This document shows positions 26,702-36,324 of a DNA stretch of 64,000 nt, in pieces. The position numbers and the translations under genes are program-made. Numbering within the stretch: position 1 is the stretch's first letter; the number at the start of each line of letters is the position of its first letter. The DNA comes from CBFHSF01 sp965661055. Its GTDB lineage: Bacteria > Bacteroidota > Bacteroidia > Flavobacteriales > Schleiferiaceae. The stretch covers positions 1 through 64,000 of the forward strand of contig CBFICS010000009.1 of assembly GCA_965661055.1 (NCBI GenBank). Direction: 5' to 3'. The notes under the pieces were generated by a model that was given only the letters and a program-made list of their open reading frames with translations, was not told where the DNA came from and searched no databases.

Positions 26702-27447
26702 TAGCTTAACAATATATCGGTTAACAAATAATTACACAAAATAATAGCAACACTACTATTCACTACCGCATCGGTAGATGACTTACCTACAGCAATGGCT
26801 CCCCCTTTAACAGTATATCCATAATAAGCAGAAATGGAAGCGATGATAAATGCAAAAACCACCGTTTTCAACAAAGCATAAACAATGTAAAACGGTTTAA
26901 ATCCCATTTGTAGCCCTAACTGAAAGTCAGAAGTCGTTACCATACCAGTTAAATCTCCTGCCAAATAACCACCTAAAAGTCCTAAAAACATAGATAAGGT
27001 TATTAATAGGGGGTTGAAAAGTAAACAAGCCACAATCTTAGGTAAGATTAAAAAACTAGAAGAATTAACCCCCATGACCTCTAGGGCATCAATTTGTTCA
27101 GTAACCCTCATGGTACCGATGGTAGAGGCAATGTTTGACCCCACCTTACCGGCGAGGATTAAACTTACCATAGTGGGAGAAAACTCCAGAATAATAGATT
27201 CTCGAGTAGCAATGGCAACGTAGTATTGAGGAATTAATGGATCATCTAGGTTTAACGCTGTCTGTATGGTAACCACCGCTCCAACAAACAATGAAATAAT
27301 AGAAACAATACCAAGAGAATCTAGACCAAGCTGGTCAATTTCCTTCATCAGACTTTTTCTATACTCGCCCCATTGTTCAGGTTTTTTAAAAACCCGCCCC
27401 AAAAGGATAAAATATTGGCCAATGCCATCTATCAATCGATAAATCAT
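26701..27447 (-). CDS. mlaE: MlaE-type ABC transporter permease
   Basis: A 248-aa polytopic membrane protein with about five helices. It carries the MlaE hallmarks: GAVVTIQTALNL, EFSPTMVSLILAGKVGSNIASTIG, MRVTEQIDALEVMGV and a C-terminal KGGAIAVGKSSTDAVVNS. It forms the lipid transporter core with the ATPase encoded directly downstream. The gene is divergent from the small lipoprotein and sprT-like genes. Confidence 0.93.
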   Translation of the reverse strand: MIYRLIDGIGQYFILLGRVFKKPEQWGEYRKSLMKEIDQLGLDSLGIVSIISLFVGAVVTIQTALNLDDPLIPQYYVAIATRESIILEFSPTMVSLILAGKVGSNIASTIGTMRVTEQIDALEVMGVNSSSFLILPKIVACLLFNPLLITLSMFLGLLGGYLAGDLTGMVTTSDFQLGLQMGFKPFYIVYALLKTVVFAFIIASISAYYGYTVKGGAIAVGKSSTDAVVNSSVAIILCNYLLTDILLS

Positions 27448-27463
27448 TTCGCTAAATTAAACT

Positions 27464-27471
27464 TAATTTTG
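27464..27471 (+). promoter_or_regulatory. Candidate -7 box of the small lipoprotein/SprT-like pair
   Basis: TAATTTTG matches TAnnTTTG exactly. Transcription would begin near 27477, which favours the ATG at 27497 over the one at 27479. Confidence 0.5.
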
Positions 27472-27496
27472 TACCATTATGAAGAAGATTTTGCGA

Positions 27497-27619
27497 ATGA
27501 AAAAATTATTCACCATATCCTTGTTTACACTTGTTTCTATCTCTTGTCTAACAGGATGTAAAACAACCGATTGTGACTGTCCTTCATTTTCATCCAAAAA
27601 AACAATGGACATTGACTGA
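27497..27619 (+). CDS. 40-residue lipoprotein
   Basis: A very short gene encoding a signal peptide and lipobox (MKKLFTISLFTLVSISCLTG before the lipidated cysteine at 21) and a mature tail of only 20 residues that is Cys-rich (KTTDCDCPSFSSKKTMDID). The CxCPSFS tail resembles the tiny lipoproteins common in Bacteroidota. A second ATG 18 nt upstream (27479) is in frame, but the promoter box sits too close to it. The TGA overlaps the TTG start of the SprT-like gene. The function is unknown. Confidence 0.65.
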   Translation: MKKLFTISLFTLVSISCLTGCKTTDCDCPSFSSKKTMDID

Positions 27620-28211
27620 AGAATTATTAAAATGGATTCCTAGAGAAACTCTAGATATTTTAAAAGCCCAAACAAAAGACTTACCTCCTTTTAGGTTAAA
27701 AATATCGAAACCAAGAAAAACCAAATCAGGTGATTTTCGTTTTCCACATAACGAAAAGTTACCCAGTATTTCGGTAAACTCAAATTTATCAAGTGGAGAG
27801 TTCTTACTCACATTAGTGCATGAATTAGCGCATTACATGGTATTTTTAGAACATGGAAGATTGGCTTCTCCTCACGGAAAAGAATGGAAATTGACCTTCA
27901 GAAAGCTCTTTGCCCCTCATTTTTCATCAAGTATCTATACTGAAGAACAACAAAAAGCCCTAGCTAAATACTTTTCTAACGTGAAGTCTAGCTCTTGTTA
28001 CGACGTAAATTTAATGAAGTCATTAAAGGGTGAAAATACATCTGAAACCATTGAAAACCTTGAGCTGAAGCAAAAATTCATGATCTCTAATGGCAAGATT
28101 TTAACCCTTGAAAAAAAGATGAGATCTCGCTATCGTTGCATTGAAGAAAAAACTGGTAAAATTTATTCTGTGCATCCTCTTGCAGAGATTGTACCTTTGC
28201 CAAGAAATTAA
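27612..28211 (+). CDS. SprT-like zinc metalloprotease-family protein
   Basis: A 199-aa protein with the zinc motif LVHELAHYMVF and a second conserved block GRLASPHGKEWKLTF, as in SprT-like proteins. The C-terminal part carries YRCIEEKTGKIYSV, a short beta ribbon. No ATG precedes the metal motif. Starts are TTG at 27612 (gives MTEELLKWIPRETL, similar to related proteins) or GTG at 27573. TTG is preferred because it overlaps the lipoprotein stop and may be translationally coupled to it. The substrate is unknown. Confidence 0.8.
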   Translation: MTEELLKWIPRETLDILKAQTKDLPPFRLKISKPRKTKSGDFRFPHNEKLPSISVNSNLSSGEFLLTLVHELAHYMVFLEHGRLASPHGKEWKLTFRKLFAPHFSSSIYTEEQQKALAKYFSNVKSSSCYDVNLMKSLKGENTSETIENLELKQKFMISNGKILTLEKKMRSRYRCIEEKTGKIYSVHPLAEIVPLPRN

Positions 28212-28231
28212 ACATCGAAAAATCGTCTTTG

Positions 28232-29395
28232 ATGAAAAATATATTCTCAAACAGGAACTTTACCTTAGGTATTTTAGGCGGCGGACAGCTTGGCAAAATG
28301 CTGTTAACCGAAACTAGAAAATACGACATCACTACTAAAGTATTAGATCCTTCTGCCGATGCTCCTGGTAGAATGGCTTCAAACCACTTTGAAGTGGGTG
28401 ACTTAAAAGACTATGACACGGTAATGAACTTTGGCCGTGACGTAGATACCCTGACTATAGAAATTGAAGCCGTTAATGTAAACGCATTAGAAGACTTAGA
28501 AAAAAGTGGAGTTAAGGTATATCCTCAACCCTCTGTTTTAAGAATCATTCAAAACAAGGTGAGACAGAAGAAATTCTACGAAGAAAATCAAATTCCCACC
28601 TCTCCTTTTAAGGTTTTTGAAACTGCCAATGACCTAAAAAGAGCTTATTCTGAAGGGGCATTTGAATTGCCTTTTGTTTGGAAAGCCGCCGAAGGAGGTT
28701 ACGATGGATTTGGGGTACACATCGTAAAAACCGAGGAAGATGTTGAAAAGTTAGGTGGAGGAGAGTGCTTAGTAGAGGAGCTGGTGCCCTTTGAAAAAGA
28801 ACTCAGTGTAATTGTTGCAAGAACTCCTTCTGGAGATGTCCAAACTTACCCTGTAGTTGAAATGGAATTCCACCCTACGGCAAACCAAGTGGAATTTGTA
28901 ATCTGCCCTTCTAATATTTCATCAAGCATAGAAGAAAAGGCACAAGAAATAGCTAAGAAAACTGCAGATGCATTTGGAATTGCAGGGTTAATGGCAGTGG
29001 AAATGTTCTTGACCCAAGAGGGTGATATTTTAGTAAATGAAGTGGCACCAAGAACACACAATTCAGGTCATTTGACGATTGAGTCGAATTATACTTCGCA
29101 ATTTGAACAACACCTTCGCTCTGTCCTTGATTTACCGTTAGGAAGCACGAGAATAAAATGCCCGGCGGTAATGGCAAATGTTGTAGGAGCGGATGGTTTT
29201 ACAGGAGATGTAGTCTATAAGGGTTATGATGATCTTTTGGGAATGGAAGGAGTAAATATTCACATTTACGGACAAAAAGAAACTCGTCCATTTAGAAAAA
29301 TGGGACACGTAACAGTGGTTGGTCCTACGTTAGACGAAGCAAGAGAAATGGCGAAAATTGCCAAACAACATTTAATAGTAGAATCAAAACAATAA
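28232..29395 (+). CDS. purK: 5-(carboxyamino)imidazole ribonucleotide synthase
   Basis: An ATP-grasp enzyme that carboxylates AIR with bicarbonate in purine synthesis. The 387-aa protein begins with LGILGGGQLGKML, has the ATP-grasp segment FVWKAAEGGYDGFGV, EELVPFEKELSVIVAR, and NEVAPRTHNSGHLTIE. ATG at 28232 is used; the frame has a TTG one codon before it. PurE follows 3 nt later, which makes the carboxylation pair an operon. Confidence 0.96.
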   Translation: MKNIFSNRNFTLGILGGGQLGKMLLTETRKYDITTKVLDPSADAPGRMASNHFEVGDLKDYDTVMNFGRDVDTLTIEIEAVNVNALEDLEKSGVKVYPQPSVLRIIQNKVRQKKFYEENQIPTSPFKVFETANDLKRAYSEGAFELPFVWKAAEGGYDGFGVHIVKTEEDVEKLGGGECLVEELVPFEKELSVIVARTPSGDVQTYPVVEMEFHPTANQVEFVICPSNISSSIEEKAQEIAKKTADAFGIAGLMAVEMFLTQEGDILVNEVAPRTHNSGHLTIESNYTSQFEQHLRSVLDLPLGSTRIKCPAVMANVVGADGFTGDVVYKGYDDLLGMEGVNIHIYGQKETRPFRKMGHVTVVGPTLDEAREMAKIAKQHLIVESKQ

Positions 29396-29398
29396 GCT

Positions 29399-29878
29399 AT
29401 GATTGGTATAATAATGGGTAGCAAAAGCGACCTTCCAGTAATGCAAGCGGCCGCTGACTTTCTAAAAGATTTAGGTATTGCTTATGAGATAACTATAGTT
29501 TCGGCACACAGAACACCTGAAAGATTATTTGAGTACGCAACCAACGCACACAAAAGAGGTGTACAAGTAATCATTGCAGGAGCTGGAGGCGCAGCTCACC
29601 TACCAGGAATGGTAGCAAGTATGAGTCCTTTACCGGTAATTGGTGTTCCCGTAAAATCTAGAAACTCTATAGATGGTTGGGACAGTGTTTTAAGCATTCT
29701 TCAGATGCCTGGTGGAGTGCCTGTGGCTACAGTAGCACTTGACGGAGCCTTAAATGCAGGAATACTTGCCGCCCAAATTATTGGTGCTTCAGATCAAAAG
29801 GTTATGAATAAAATAATTGAGTATAAAGAGGGGTTGAAGAAAAAGGTTTTAGACTCTGCGAAGGAAATTGAGAAATAA
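29399..29878 (+). CDS. purE: N5-carboxyaminoimidazole ribonucleotide mutase
   Basis: Moves the carboxyl group from N5-CAIR to CAIR. The 159-aa class I PurE begins IIMGSKSDLPVM, then ITIVSAHRTPERLFEYA, VIIAGAGGAAHLPGMVAS and PVIGVPV. It follows purK by 3 nt. Confidence 0.97.
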   Translation: MIGIIMGSKSDLPVMQAAADFLKDLGIAYEITIVSAHRTPERLFEYATNAHKRGVQVIIAGAGGAAHLPGMVASMSPLPVIGVPVKSRNSIDGWDSVLSILQMPGGVPVATVALDGALNAGILAAQIIGASDQKVMNKIIEYKEGLKKKVLDSAKEIEK

Positions 29879-30015
29879 ACCAAGGTTTTTCCAAATACAC
29901 TCGGTTACCACTCGACTATTAAAATTTTTTCATTTAATTTTATTAGGGGAGGAGGCTTGGAGGCCCCGGACTCAAATGGAAAAAATTGAATTATTGCTTT
30001 TAGAAAAACTTAAAT

Positions 30016-30048
30016 AAAAAAGCCCTGAATATCCTTCAGGGCTTTTTT
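30016..30048. terminator. Bidirectional terminator
   Basis: AAAAAAGCCCTGAA pairs with TTCAGGGCTTTTTT across a 5-nt loop (about 30016-30048). It serves purE and the convergent response regulator gene. The rest of the 190-nt gap holds a short GC-rich patch (29946-29969) in otherwise AT-rich DNA and no convincing gene. Confidence 0.9.
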
Positions 30049-30068
30049 ATTAAAATAATCTTTTAATC

Positions 30069-30827
30069 CTACATAGACTTTAAAAAGCTAACCAAATGCT
30101 CCTTCTTTCTATTCGCAACGGGAATTCTTGACTCATCCTCCATGACTACATATCCCCCATCTGCTTGGACATACTTTTTGACATAGTTCATGTTAATCAA
30201 ATGACTTTTGTGAATCCTTTCAAAATTGTAATCACAAAGCATATTATCAAATTCCTTTAATGTTTTTGAAGCGAGAAGTTTCTTTCCACTTACTAGAAAA
30301 AACTGGGTGTAGTTCGATGAACTTTCACATCTCATTATTTCTGAAACCTTTAAAATATGCATCCCATCAGATGAAGGAATAACGATTTTCTTAGGAGAGT
30401 CTTGGGCTTGTCTAAAGTTCTCTAATAACACATTGATATTATCAGAAAATCCCACATCGGCCTTCTGGCCAATTTTTCTTACAGCCCTCACTAAATCTTC
30501 AGCATCTATTGGCTTTAACAAATAGTCTAAGGCACTAAACTTGATCGCTTTTATGGCATACTCATCGTGAGCTGTGGTAAAAATGATTTCAGCATTTAAT
30601 GATTCATCATTCTTGGTAAAATACTCTATCACCTCAAATCCGCTTTCACCTGTAAGTTTTACATCGAGAAACACTACGTTAGGACGATGAGCTTCTATGG
30701 AAGAAACACCTGAAGCAACAGAGTCTGCTTCGTAAATTTCAACAATCTCAGGACAAAACAGTTTTAATTTTCCTTTTAATGAATCTCTTGAATTTGATTC
30801 ATCATCTATAATTAGTGCTTTTAGCAT
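30069..30827 (-). CDS. LytTR-family response regulator
   Basis: A 252-aa two-component regulator. The receiver domain starts ALIIDDE with phospho-acceptor D55 in VVFLDVKLTGESG and the conserved K in YLLKPIDAEDL. The C-terminal LytTR DNA-binding domain (about 150-250) has the MRCESSSNYTQFF, KTLKEFD and RIHKSHLINMNYVKKY landmarks. The sensor kinase gene lies upstream on the same strand, 119 nt away, so they form a pair. The target genes are not identifiable here. Confidence 0.93.
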   Translation of the reverse strand: MLKALIIDDESNSRDSLKGKLKLFCPEIVEIYEADSVASGVSSIEAHRPNVVFLDVKLTGESGFEVIEYFTKNDESLNAEIIFTTAHDEYAIKAIKFSALDYLLKPIDAEDLVRAVRKIGQKADVGFSDNINVLLENFRQAQDSPKKIVIPSSDGMHILKVSEIMRCESSSNYTQFFLVSGKKLLASKTLKEFDNMLCDYNFERIHKSHLINMNYVKKYVQADGGYVVMEDESRIPVANRKKEHLVSFLKSM

Positions 30828-30946
30828 GGCTTTTGATTTTCTAAATTAAAAGTAACAATTCATTATTAGTTCATGACCCTATAATGATTAAAAGTAGACC
30901 TATTACTAGTAAACGAAAAGAAACTCAAGGGTATTTTAAGAATAGA

Positions 30947-33832
30947 CTAAAAATCTTCCTCTACTGGAATAATTAATACAACACGAGTACCCGCGGGGTT
31001 TCCTTCCTCATCTTTAAGGTCAATAATAGAAAATGACAGCTTGTGATGCTTAGACTTGTTTAAAAGCTCTATTCTCTCTTTGGTAATTTCTGTTGCAAGT
31101 GATTTTTTGCCAGTTTCTTTTATCTCCTTTTTCTTAGACATGTCTCTACCCACACCGTTGTCAGTAATTGAACATTCTAAAATTTGATCACTCACCAACT
31201 TAAAAGAAACCTCTAATTTTCCGTCACCGATCTCTTTGGGTCGTAACCCATGAAGAATGGCATTCTCAATATGAGGCTGAATTAACATTGGTGGAATGGA
31301 AACTTCATAAGGATCTAATTCATCATCTACTTCCATGCTATAGGTGAATTTTCCTTTAAACCTAAGCGACTCAAGGGTCAAGTAATGGGTTAAAAGAGAA
31401 ATTTCTGATTGAAGTGGAATTAAATGTTCTCTAGAATTCTCTAATGTCAATCGCATTAACTTAGCAAAACTGTTAAGGTATTTTACTGCTTGTTCAGGAT
31501 CGTTTTTGAAAATAAAACCAGAAATAGCATCCAATGCATTGAACACAAAATGTGGATTCATTTGAAGTCTTAGGGCTTTTCTTTCTAATTCTGCAATTTC
31601 ATTCTCTATGGCAAGGGCTTGTTTAGCCCTTTTTATCCTAAGCTGGATTAAATAATACGCTATTAGGAATAAGAAGACAGAAACACTTACAATAAACCAC
31701 CAAGAAAGCCAAAACGGCGGAGTAATGGTAAATGAAAAATCAGTTTTTGTGCTGGGCCATTCTTCATAAACCTTTTTAGACTGCACGCTAAAGGTGTACT
31801 TTCCTGGAGAAACATTGGTAAATACAGCCTCACGCGTTCCACCCAACTCGGTCCATTTTTCATCTTGACCAATCAACCTATACCTGTACTCAACATCATC
31901 CCCCGCAAGGGGAAGAATAAAAGAAAACCTCAAATAATTCTGATCATAGGGCAACTGTGCTTCTTCAGGAATTTTTACCCATGGTTTTTGATTTCTTGAA
32001 TACTCTGACCACTTTGTGTTTTCATTAAAAAAGAGATCTATTCGCTTAATCTGTACCTTACCTTGGTAGCTGTCTTGCTTCATTTTACTGCGCTCAATAA
32101 CCACAAGACCTTTTGTTGTACCAAACAAAACTTGATCTTTCCATTGATTATAAGCAGCTGCAGAAACATTGCATTCTAGGGTGAGTTCGGCTGAATTACC
32201 TCCGTGAATTTCACCCGTCTTCCAAACACCGCCTTCTTTGTGTAAGACTTGAACTCCCTTCTCTGACCCAACCCAAACTTCGTTTTCACTTACTTGAATT
32301 GTTGACCAAACCAAATCAGAAACTAGACCTCTATCCTCATTTAAAACTTGCGACTTTGTGGAAGAGTAAAACCAAAGACCTTTGTTAGAGGTACTAACTA
32401 GCAATTGGTCATCGACCCACTCAATATGAGTAATATTTGTGCTGTCTAAAGAAATTCCCTTAATGCTTAATGGAGAAAATTGACCTTCAGAAAACCTAAA
32501 AACCCCTTGACTGGCGGTGGCAATATACAGGTTGTTTCCTCGACTGGTCATTTGTGTAACAGTAGCCTCTAATCCTTCTAATTTTTCAAATCGACTTCCG
32601 TCGGAGATATATATTCCTCCTCCTGTGGCAACCACCAATTTCCCGTTGTACACACACAGGGAAAAAATAAAATCTTTGGGCAACGACATCTGATCTCCTA
32701 TGGGAAGTATTCTTCGGTGATCTTTTTTAAACAGCCCATTTTCAGTAGCCAACCACAAGGTGTTTTTCCATTCTACGATGTCTAAAACCACTCCTGTGGG
32801 ATGTGAAATGTTTTCCTCTGACCGTATCAACATTGATCCATCCCAACCCGTAATGCCTTTAGAAGAACCAAACCACACAATTCCGTTATTATCATTTTGT
32901 ACGGTCCACACTTCTGTTTCTAATAAACCTTCTGCACTTGACAAAACATAAAGAGAAGGATCAACCCACTGAGAAAGCCTTGAAAGACTGCCTATCCAAA
33001 TGTTGTGGTCAAAGTCTTGAAACAAAACCCTAACCTTTTCATCTTGAAGTCCATTTTGTGATTTAAACGCCTTCCAACTAAAGTCGTCAATAGAATAAAA
33101 TCCAGAAAAATAAGATCCCGCATAAATCTTTTCTTCGACGTTAATAAGGGTCCTTATATCTCTTGCGAGGAGTTTAGGCATGTTTGAATAGAGAGAATAA
33201 ACCTCAACATCATTAGCCACCACAACGCCAAACCTCTTGGAATTAACAATGGACTTATGTGGGCGGGTACTCAATGTATCTACCGCTTGGCCTATTATTG
33301 AAAACAAGCCGTTTTGCCCAGCTAAAATTATTGCACCATGGTCTTCAATGACATCATAAACATTTTGAAACGAGTGTATCCTTTTAAACGCCCCCTCTTG
33401 GTAAGAAAATAATCCGTTTCGTGAACACACGTATAAACCGTCTTTTTCTCTTGTGATTTTATTCACTTTGCCTACCTCTAAATAAGAGACATTTGCCTGT
33501 GAATCAATTTTAGATTCAGAATGAAGAACAAGTCCTTTTTCGGTTCCAACCCATATGGAATCACCTTCAATAAGCAAAGATGACACAAAGGGACTTGGCA
33601 AGCGCAAATCCACTGACTGAAAGAGATTGCCATCAAATTTCACAACTCCCCCACCTTCAGTAGCTACCCATAAAAAACCTGTAGGATCTTGAACTATGTC
33701 ATTGATGGTGGATACGGGCAACCCGTCTTCTACCCCGTAGGTTTTAAAAGAATATTGCTGAGAAAATCCTCCTAAAGCCAAGAGGATAAAAAGTATGGTT
33801 AAAGTATGTTTCACAATGTGAAAATAGGACAT
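30947..33832 (-). CDS. LytS-type sensor kinase with periplasmic propeller and Y_Y_Y domain
   Basis: A 961-aa two-component sensor. After the signal peptide (HIVKHTLTILFILLALGGFS) comes a long run of two-component propeller repeats, e.g. YGVEDGLPVSTINDIVQDPTG, DHNIWIGSLS and NNGIVWFGSSKG. A Y_Y_Y domain follows (DDVEYRYRLIGQDEKW, FTNVSPGKYTFSVQ), then a membrane helix (WWFIVSVSVFLFLIAYYL). The cytoplasmic part is a His_kinase domain with the phospho-acceptor histidine in LQMNPHFVFNALD and an N-box NAILHGLRP. ATG at 33832 starts the signal peptide; the frame stays open 39 codons upstream. It probably signals to the LytTR regulator downstream. Confidence 0.9.
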   Translation of the reverse strand: MSYFHIVKHTLTILFILLALGGFSQQYSFKTYGVEDGLPVSTINDIVQDPTGFLWVATEGGGVVKFDGNLFQSVDLRLPSPFVSSLLIEGDSIWVGTEKGLVLHSESKIDSQANVSYLEVGKVNKITREKDGLYVCSRNGLFSYQEGAFKRIHSFQNVYDVIEDHGAIILAGQNGLFSIIGQAVDTLSTRPHKSIVNSKRFGVVVANDVEVYSLYSNMPKLLARDIRTLINVEEKIYAGSYFSGFYSIDDFSWKAFKSQNGLQDEKVRVLFQDFDHNIWIGSLSRLSQWVDPSLYVLSSAEGLLETEVWTVQNDNNGIVWFGSSKGITGWDGSMLIRSEENISHPTGVVLDIVEWKNTLWLATENGLFKKDHRRILPIGDQMSLPKDFIFSLCVYNGKLVVATGGGIYISDGSRFEKLEGLEATVTQMTSRGNNLYIATASQGVFRFSEGQFSPLSIKGISLDSTNITHIEWVDDQLLVSTSNKGLWFYSSTKSQVLNEDRGLVSDLVWSTIQVSENEVWVGSEKGVQVLHKEGGVWKTGEIHGGNSAELTLECNVSAAAYNQWKDQVLFGTTKGLVVIERSKMKQDSYQGKVQIKRIDLFFNENTKWSEYSRNQKPWVKIPEEAQLPYDQNYLRFSFILPLAGDDVEYRYRLIGQDEKWTELGGTREAVFTNVSPGKYTFSVQSKKVYEEWPSTKTDFSFTITPPFWLSWWFIVSVSVFLFLIAYYLIQLRIKRAKQALAIENEIAELERKALRLQMNPHFVFNALDAISGFIFKNDPEQAVKYLNSFAKLMRLTLENSREHLIPLQSEISLLTHYLTLESLRFKGKFTYSMEVDDELDPYEVSIPPMLIQPHIENAILHGLRPKEIGDGKLEVSFKLVSDQILECSITDNGVGRDMSKKKEIKETGKKSLATEITKERIELLNKSKHHKLSFSIIDLKDEEGNPAGTRVVLIIPVEEDF

Positions 33833-33884
33833 TTCCTTTGAATTTGATTTTTTCAGTCTAGAATTCGGGTGGTAACTTCTAGGT

Positions 33885-34610
33885 ATGAAAAGCCTACTAC
33901 TCTGCATTTTATTCTTACCTACAATTGTTTTTGCCCAACACGAGGACAATCAATTTAATCTTTCAGGCACTTTAAACCTGTACTCTCCTCCCATGAAAAT
34001 GGAGAGGACCCAATTGTATATTTCTACCACGACGTTTTACAAGACTAAGGGGTTTAACCATCATTCTATTGGAATTCTTTTTCCCGTAAACCATGTTTTT
34101 ACAGGCATAAAAATCACACGATTTGGAGACGCCATTTATTCAAAAAATCAATTCTCAGCCTCAGCATACGTCCATTCTGAAAATTTTTATACCGGGGGAA
34201 TTTTGACATTTCAGCAGGAGCAGTTTGAAGGGTTTGAGAATAGAAACTCATTGATCTTTGGTGTTTCATCATTCTATAAATCTGATCACTATCAATTTAA
34301 AGGTAACATAAGCCTGGCACCAGACAGCACCCAGTCTTCTGCCATCACGTTAGGTTTTGGATATGAAGTCCACCATTTCACTCCGTTTATTCAATGCTCA
34401 TTTCTGAACCAAATACCTTTTCAGTCTATTAAGTTTGGTCTTGTTTATCAATCGCCTTCTTGGGGAGTAAAAACACAAGTGAACCCTAATCAAAAGTCAC
34501 TTTCTGTAAATTCTTCATTCATATGGGGAAATACTTTCATCGGATTGGGAGTCACCTATTCTCTAGAAGTTCAATATGCATCAGAAATTCAAGGGAGTTA
34601 TGCGTGGTAA
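33885..34610 (+). CDS. Secreted beta-barrel-like protein, function unknown
   Basis: A 241-aa protein with a signal peptide (MKSLLLCILFLPTIVFAQ) and many alternating strands and aromatic residues (FYKTKGFNHHSIGILFPV, ITLGFGYEVHHFTPFIQ), suggesting a small outer-membrane barrel. I do not recognise a family. It overlaps the following helix-hairpin-helix barrel gene by 11 nt, so both belong to one transcript and possibly one complex (inference). Confidence 0.7.
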   Translation: MKSLLLCILFLPTIVFAQHEDNQFNLSGTLNLYSPPMKMERTQLYISTTTFYKTKGFNHHSIGILFPVNHVFTGIKITRFGDAIYSKNQFSASAYVHSENFYTGGILTFQQEQFEGFENRNSLIFGVSSFYKSDHYQFKGNISLAPDSTQSSAITLGFGYEVHHFTPFIQCSFLNQIPFQSIKFGLVYQSPSWGVKTQVNPNQKSLSVNSSFIWGNTFIGLGVTYSLEVQYASEIQGSYAW

Positions 34611-36324
34611 ACATCTATTCCTCTATCTATTAGTGTCTGTTCAAGTATTTGGGCAATGGCAGGCGGGTATTGAAAATTCTGAACTTGAGTTTACTGCAAC
34701 AAAAATGAACTTTAACCTAGCAGAACCTGATGACTTTTTAGGTATAGAAACAGTAACAGAGTTTGATGTTTTCAACCTTTTGAATTACCGAAACTCTATG
34801 TATGAAATTCATAGCTGGTGGCCCCTCTTAGATATTAAAGGTATGAACCTGGAAAAACTAAAGGTCCTTCAGGAGTCATTTTACCTTGATTCAAAAAACA
34901 ACTCCCACTCAAAAAATAATTTTTCAATCGGGTACCAAACCCAAACAAAATCATTTTCAAAAGATTTTTGGAATAGAGGAGAAAGATGGTTCTCTTCCTC
35001 ACGCATTTCGAAAAACACAGAAATGGCCTTGACACTTGAAAGAGACTTCAGAGAAAAATGGATTATTAACCATCATATTAATCACCTAACAGGTTACCTG
35101 AATTTCCATCCGAAGAGCAAAAATATTGATCAAATAACCTTGGGAAGTTTTTTGATAAGCCAAGGCTTAGGACTTACCTTTTCTAACGGATTCGCAATGA
35201 AAAAACAATATTCGCCTTTTCAGTCGCTTCGTTTAAAAAACCAAATAAGACCGTATAATGGATTTATGGAACAAAGTGCAATTTATGGAATCGGCGTATC
35301 GGGAACTTTTTTATCTGGGGAATTTAATTTCTACTATGGACTGAGAAATTTGAATGCCCAAAAAGAAAATGGTGATTTTCAAAGTCTTTCTAGCACCACG
35401 AGTATTTATTCTTTAGACACTCAAAAAAGGTTTAAAAACTATACACAAAATGTGCTTGGATTCAATTTCTCTAAGTCAACCAAAGGATATGTTTGGACCG
35501 TAGGACAAGTTTATCTCTACTCGCCAGCTTTAGAGAAAATCCCTAATTACGGTAGAGAAATTCGTTCGTTTATTTCATTTCACAAAAAATGGAAAAGCAC
35601 TTATTTTCAATACGAAGCGGCTGTAAATCAAGATTTAAAATTTGCACAGACCCTTCAGTCTTTAACGGTTATGGGCGGCAACCACTACCTTGGATTTTCA
35701 CTTTCTAAATCTCCATCACAATGGAATATTTACCCCACCACAGAGTTAAACCTCTTTAATAAAATGGGCGGAATTAGTCTCCAGTGGTCAATGGAAAATC
35801 AGTTTTCTTTTGGGAAAATTGTTTCCAATTTCAGAATGTGAAAAAGCAACGTAAACTTGGAATCACTTACACAACCTGAAGTGAAGTCTTTTGATATTTC
35901 ACTAACTAAGAGACTTGACAAATACGACTTCACAGGTCAATGGAGTCAAAGTGAAAGCAACCGATTCAGAATATTTATGGGTAGAACATTTAACCATCTT
36001 GTAGTAAGGGGAAACTACATTACGGGAGGCCATGACTTTTTGAAAAACCATTATACAGGAATCTATCTAGAAAAAAGAAACGAAAGCTCTTCGTACGGCG
36101 CAGCATTCGGGGTATTCAACGCTAACAAACAATCACTTTACAGGCCGGTAAAAACAATACTTTCAGGGTTTCCATTTAGGTCCATTTCTGGCCGGGGGAC
36201 AGAAATTCAAGTATGGTTAAAAGCAAAAATCAGAAAAATTGAAATCGGAATATTAAGTCATTACACCCTGTATGCAACCAAACCTAATGGCTTAAACATT
36301 CAGTTCTCAATAGTATATCGTTAA
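34600..36324 (+). pseudogene. Helix-hairpin-helix (ComEA-like) outer-membrane barrel gene broken by an in-frame TGA
   Basis: ATG at 34600 starts a signal peptide (MRGKHLFLYLLVSVQVFGQ). Residues about 35-95 resemble the helix-hairpin-helix module of a Bacteroidota family (FNLAEPDDFLGIETV, DVFNLLNYRN, SMYEIHSWWPLLDIKG). A long barrel-like region follows. The frame stops at a TGA (35839-35841) after 413 codons, yet the same frame continues, without its own start or signal, for another 160 codons of the same strand-rich character, ending at 36324. So either a nonsense mutation has truncated the gene or the sequence has an error. A separate gene in the second part is unlikely, because only TTG or GTG starts are available. 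Confidence 0.7.

Noticed and set aside
27373..27561. Plus-strand reading frame of about 62 codons in front of the SprT-like gene
   Set aside because: It overlaps mlaE and has no signal or domain; the real short gene there is the lipoprotein in another frame.
29883..30015. Gap after purE with GC-rich patch and a 13-codon frame at 29976
   Set aside because: The frame has no recognisable domain and the terminator explains the rest. The GC-rich patch is noted but no gene is supported.
33833..33949. N-terminal extension of the sensor kinase with MSSCWAKTIVG start
   Set aside because: It precedes a proper signal peptide beginning at the ATG 33832 and overlaps the opposite gene's start.
35839..35841. 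In-frame TGA read as selenocysteine
   Set aside because: No sign of a SECIS element can be asserted by eye, and Cys would be odd in a barrel strand; a nonsense mutation or an error is simpler.
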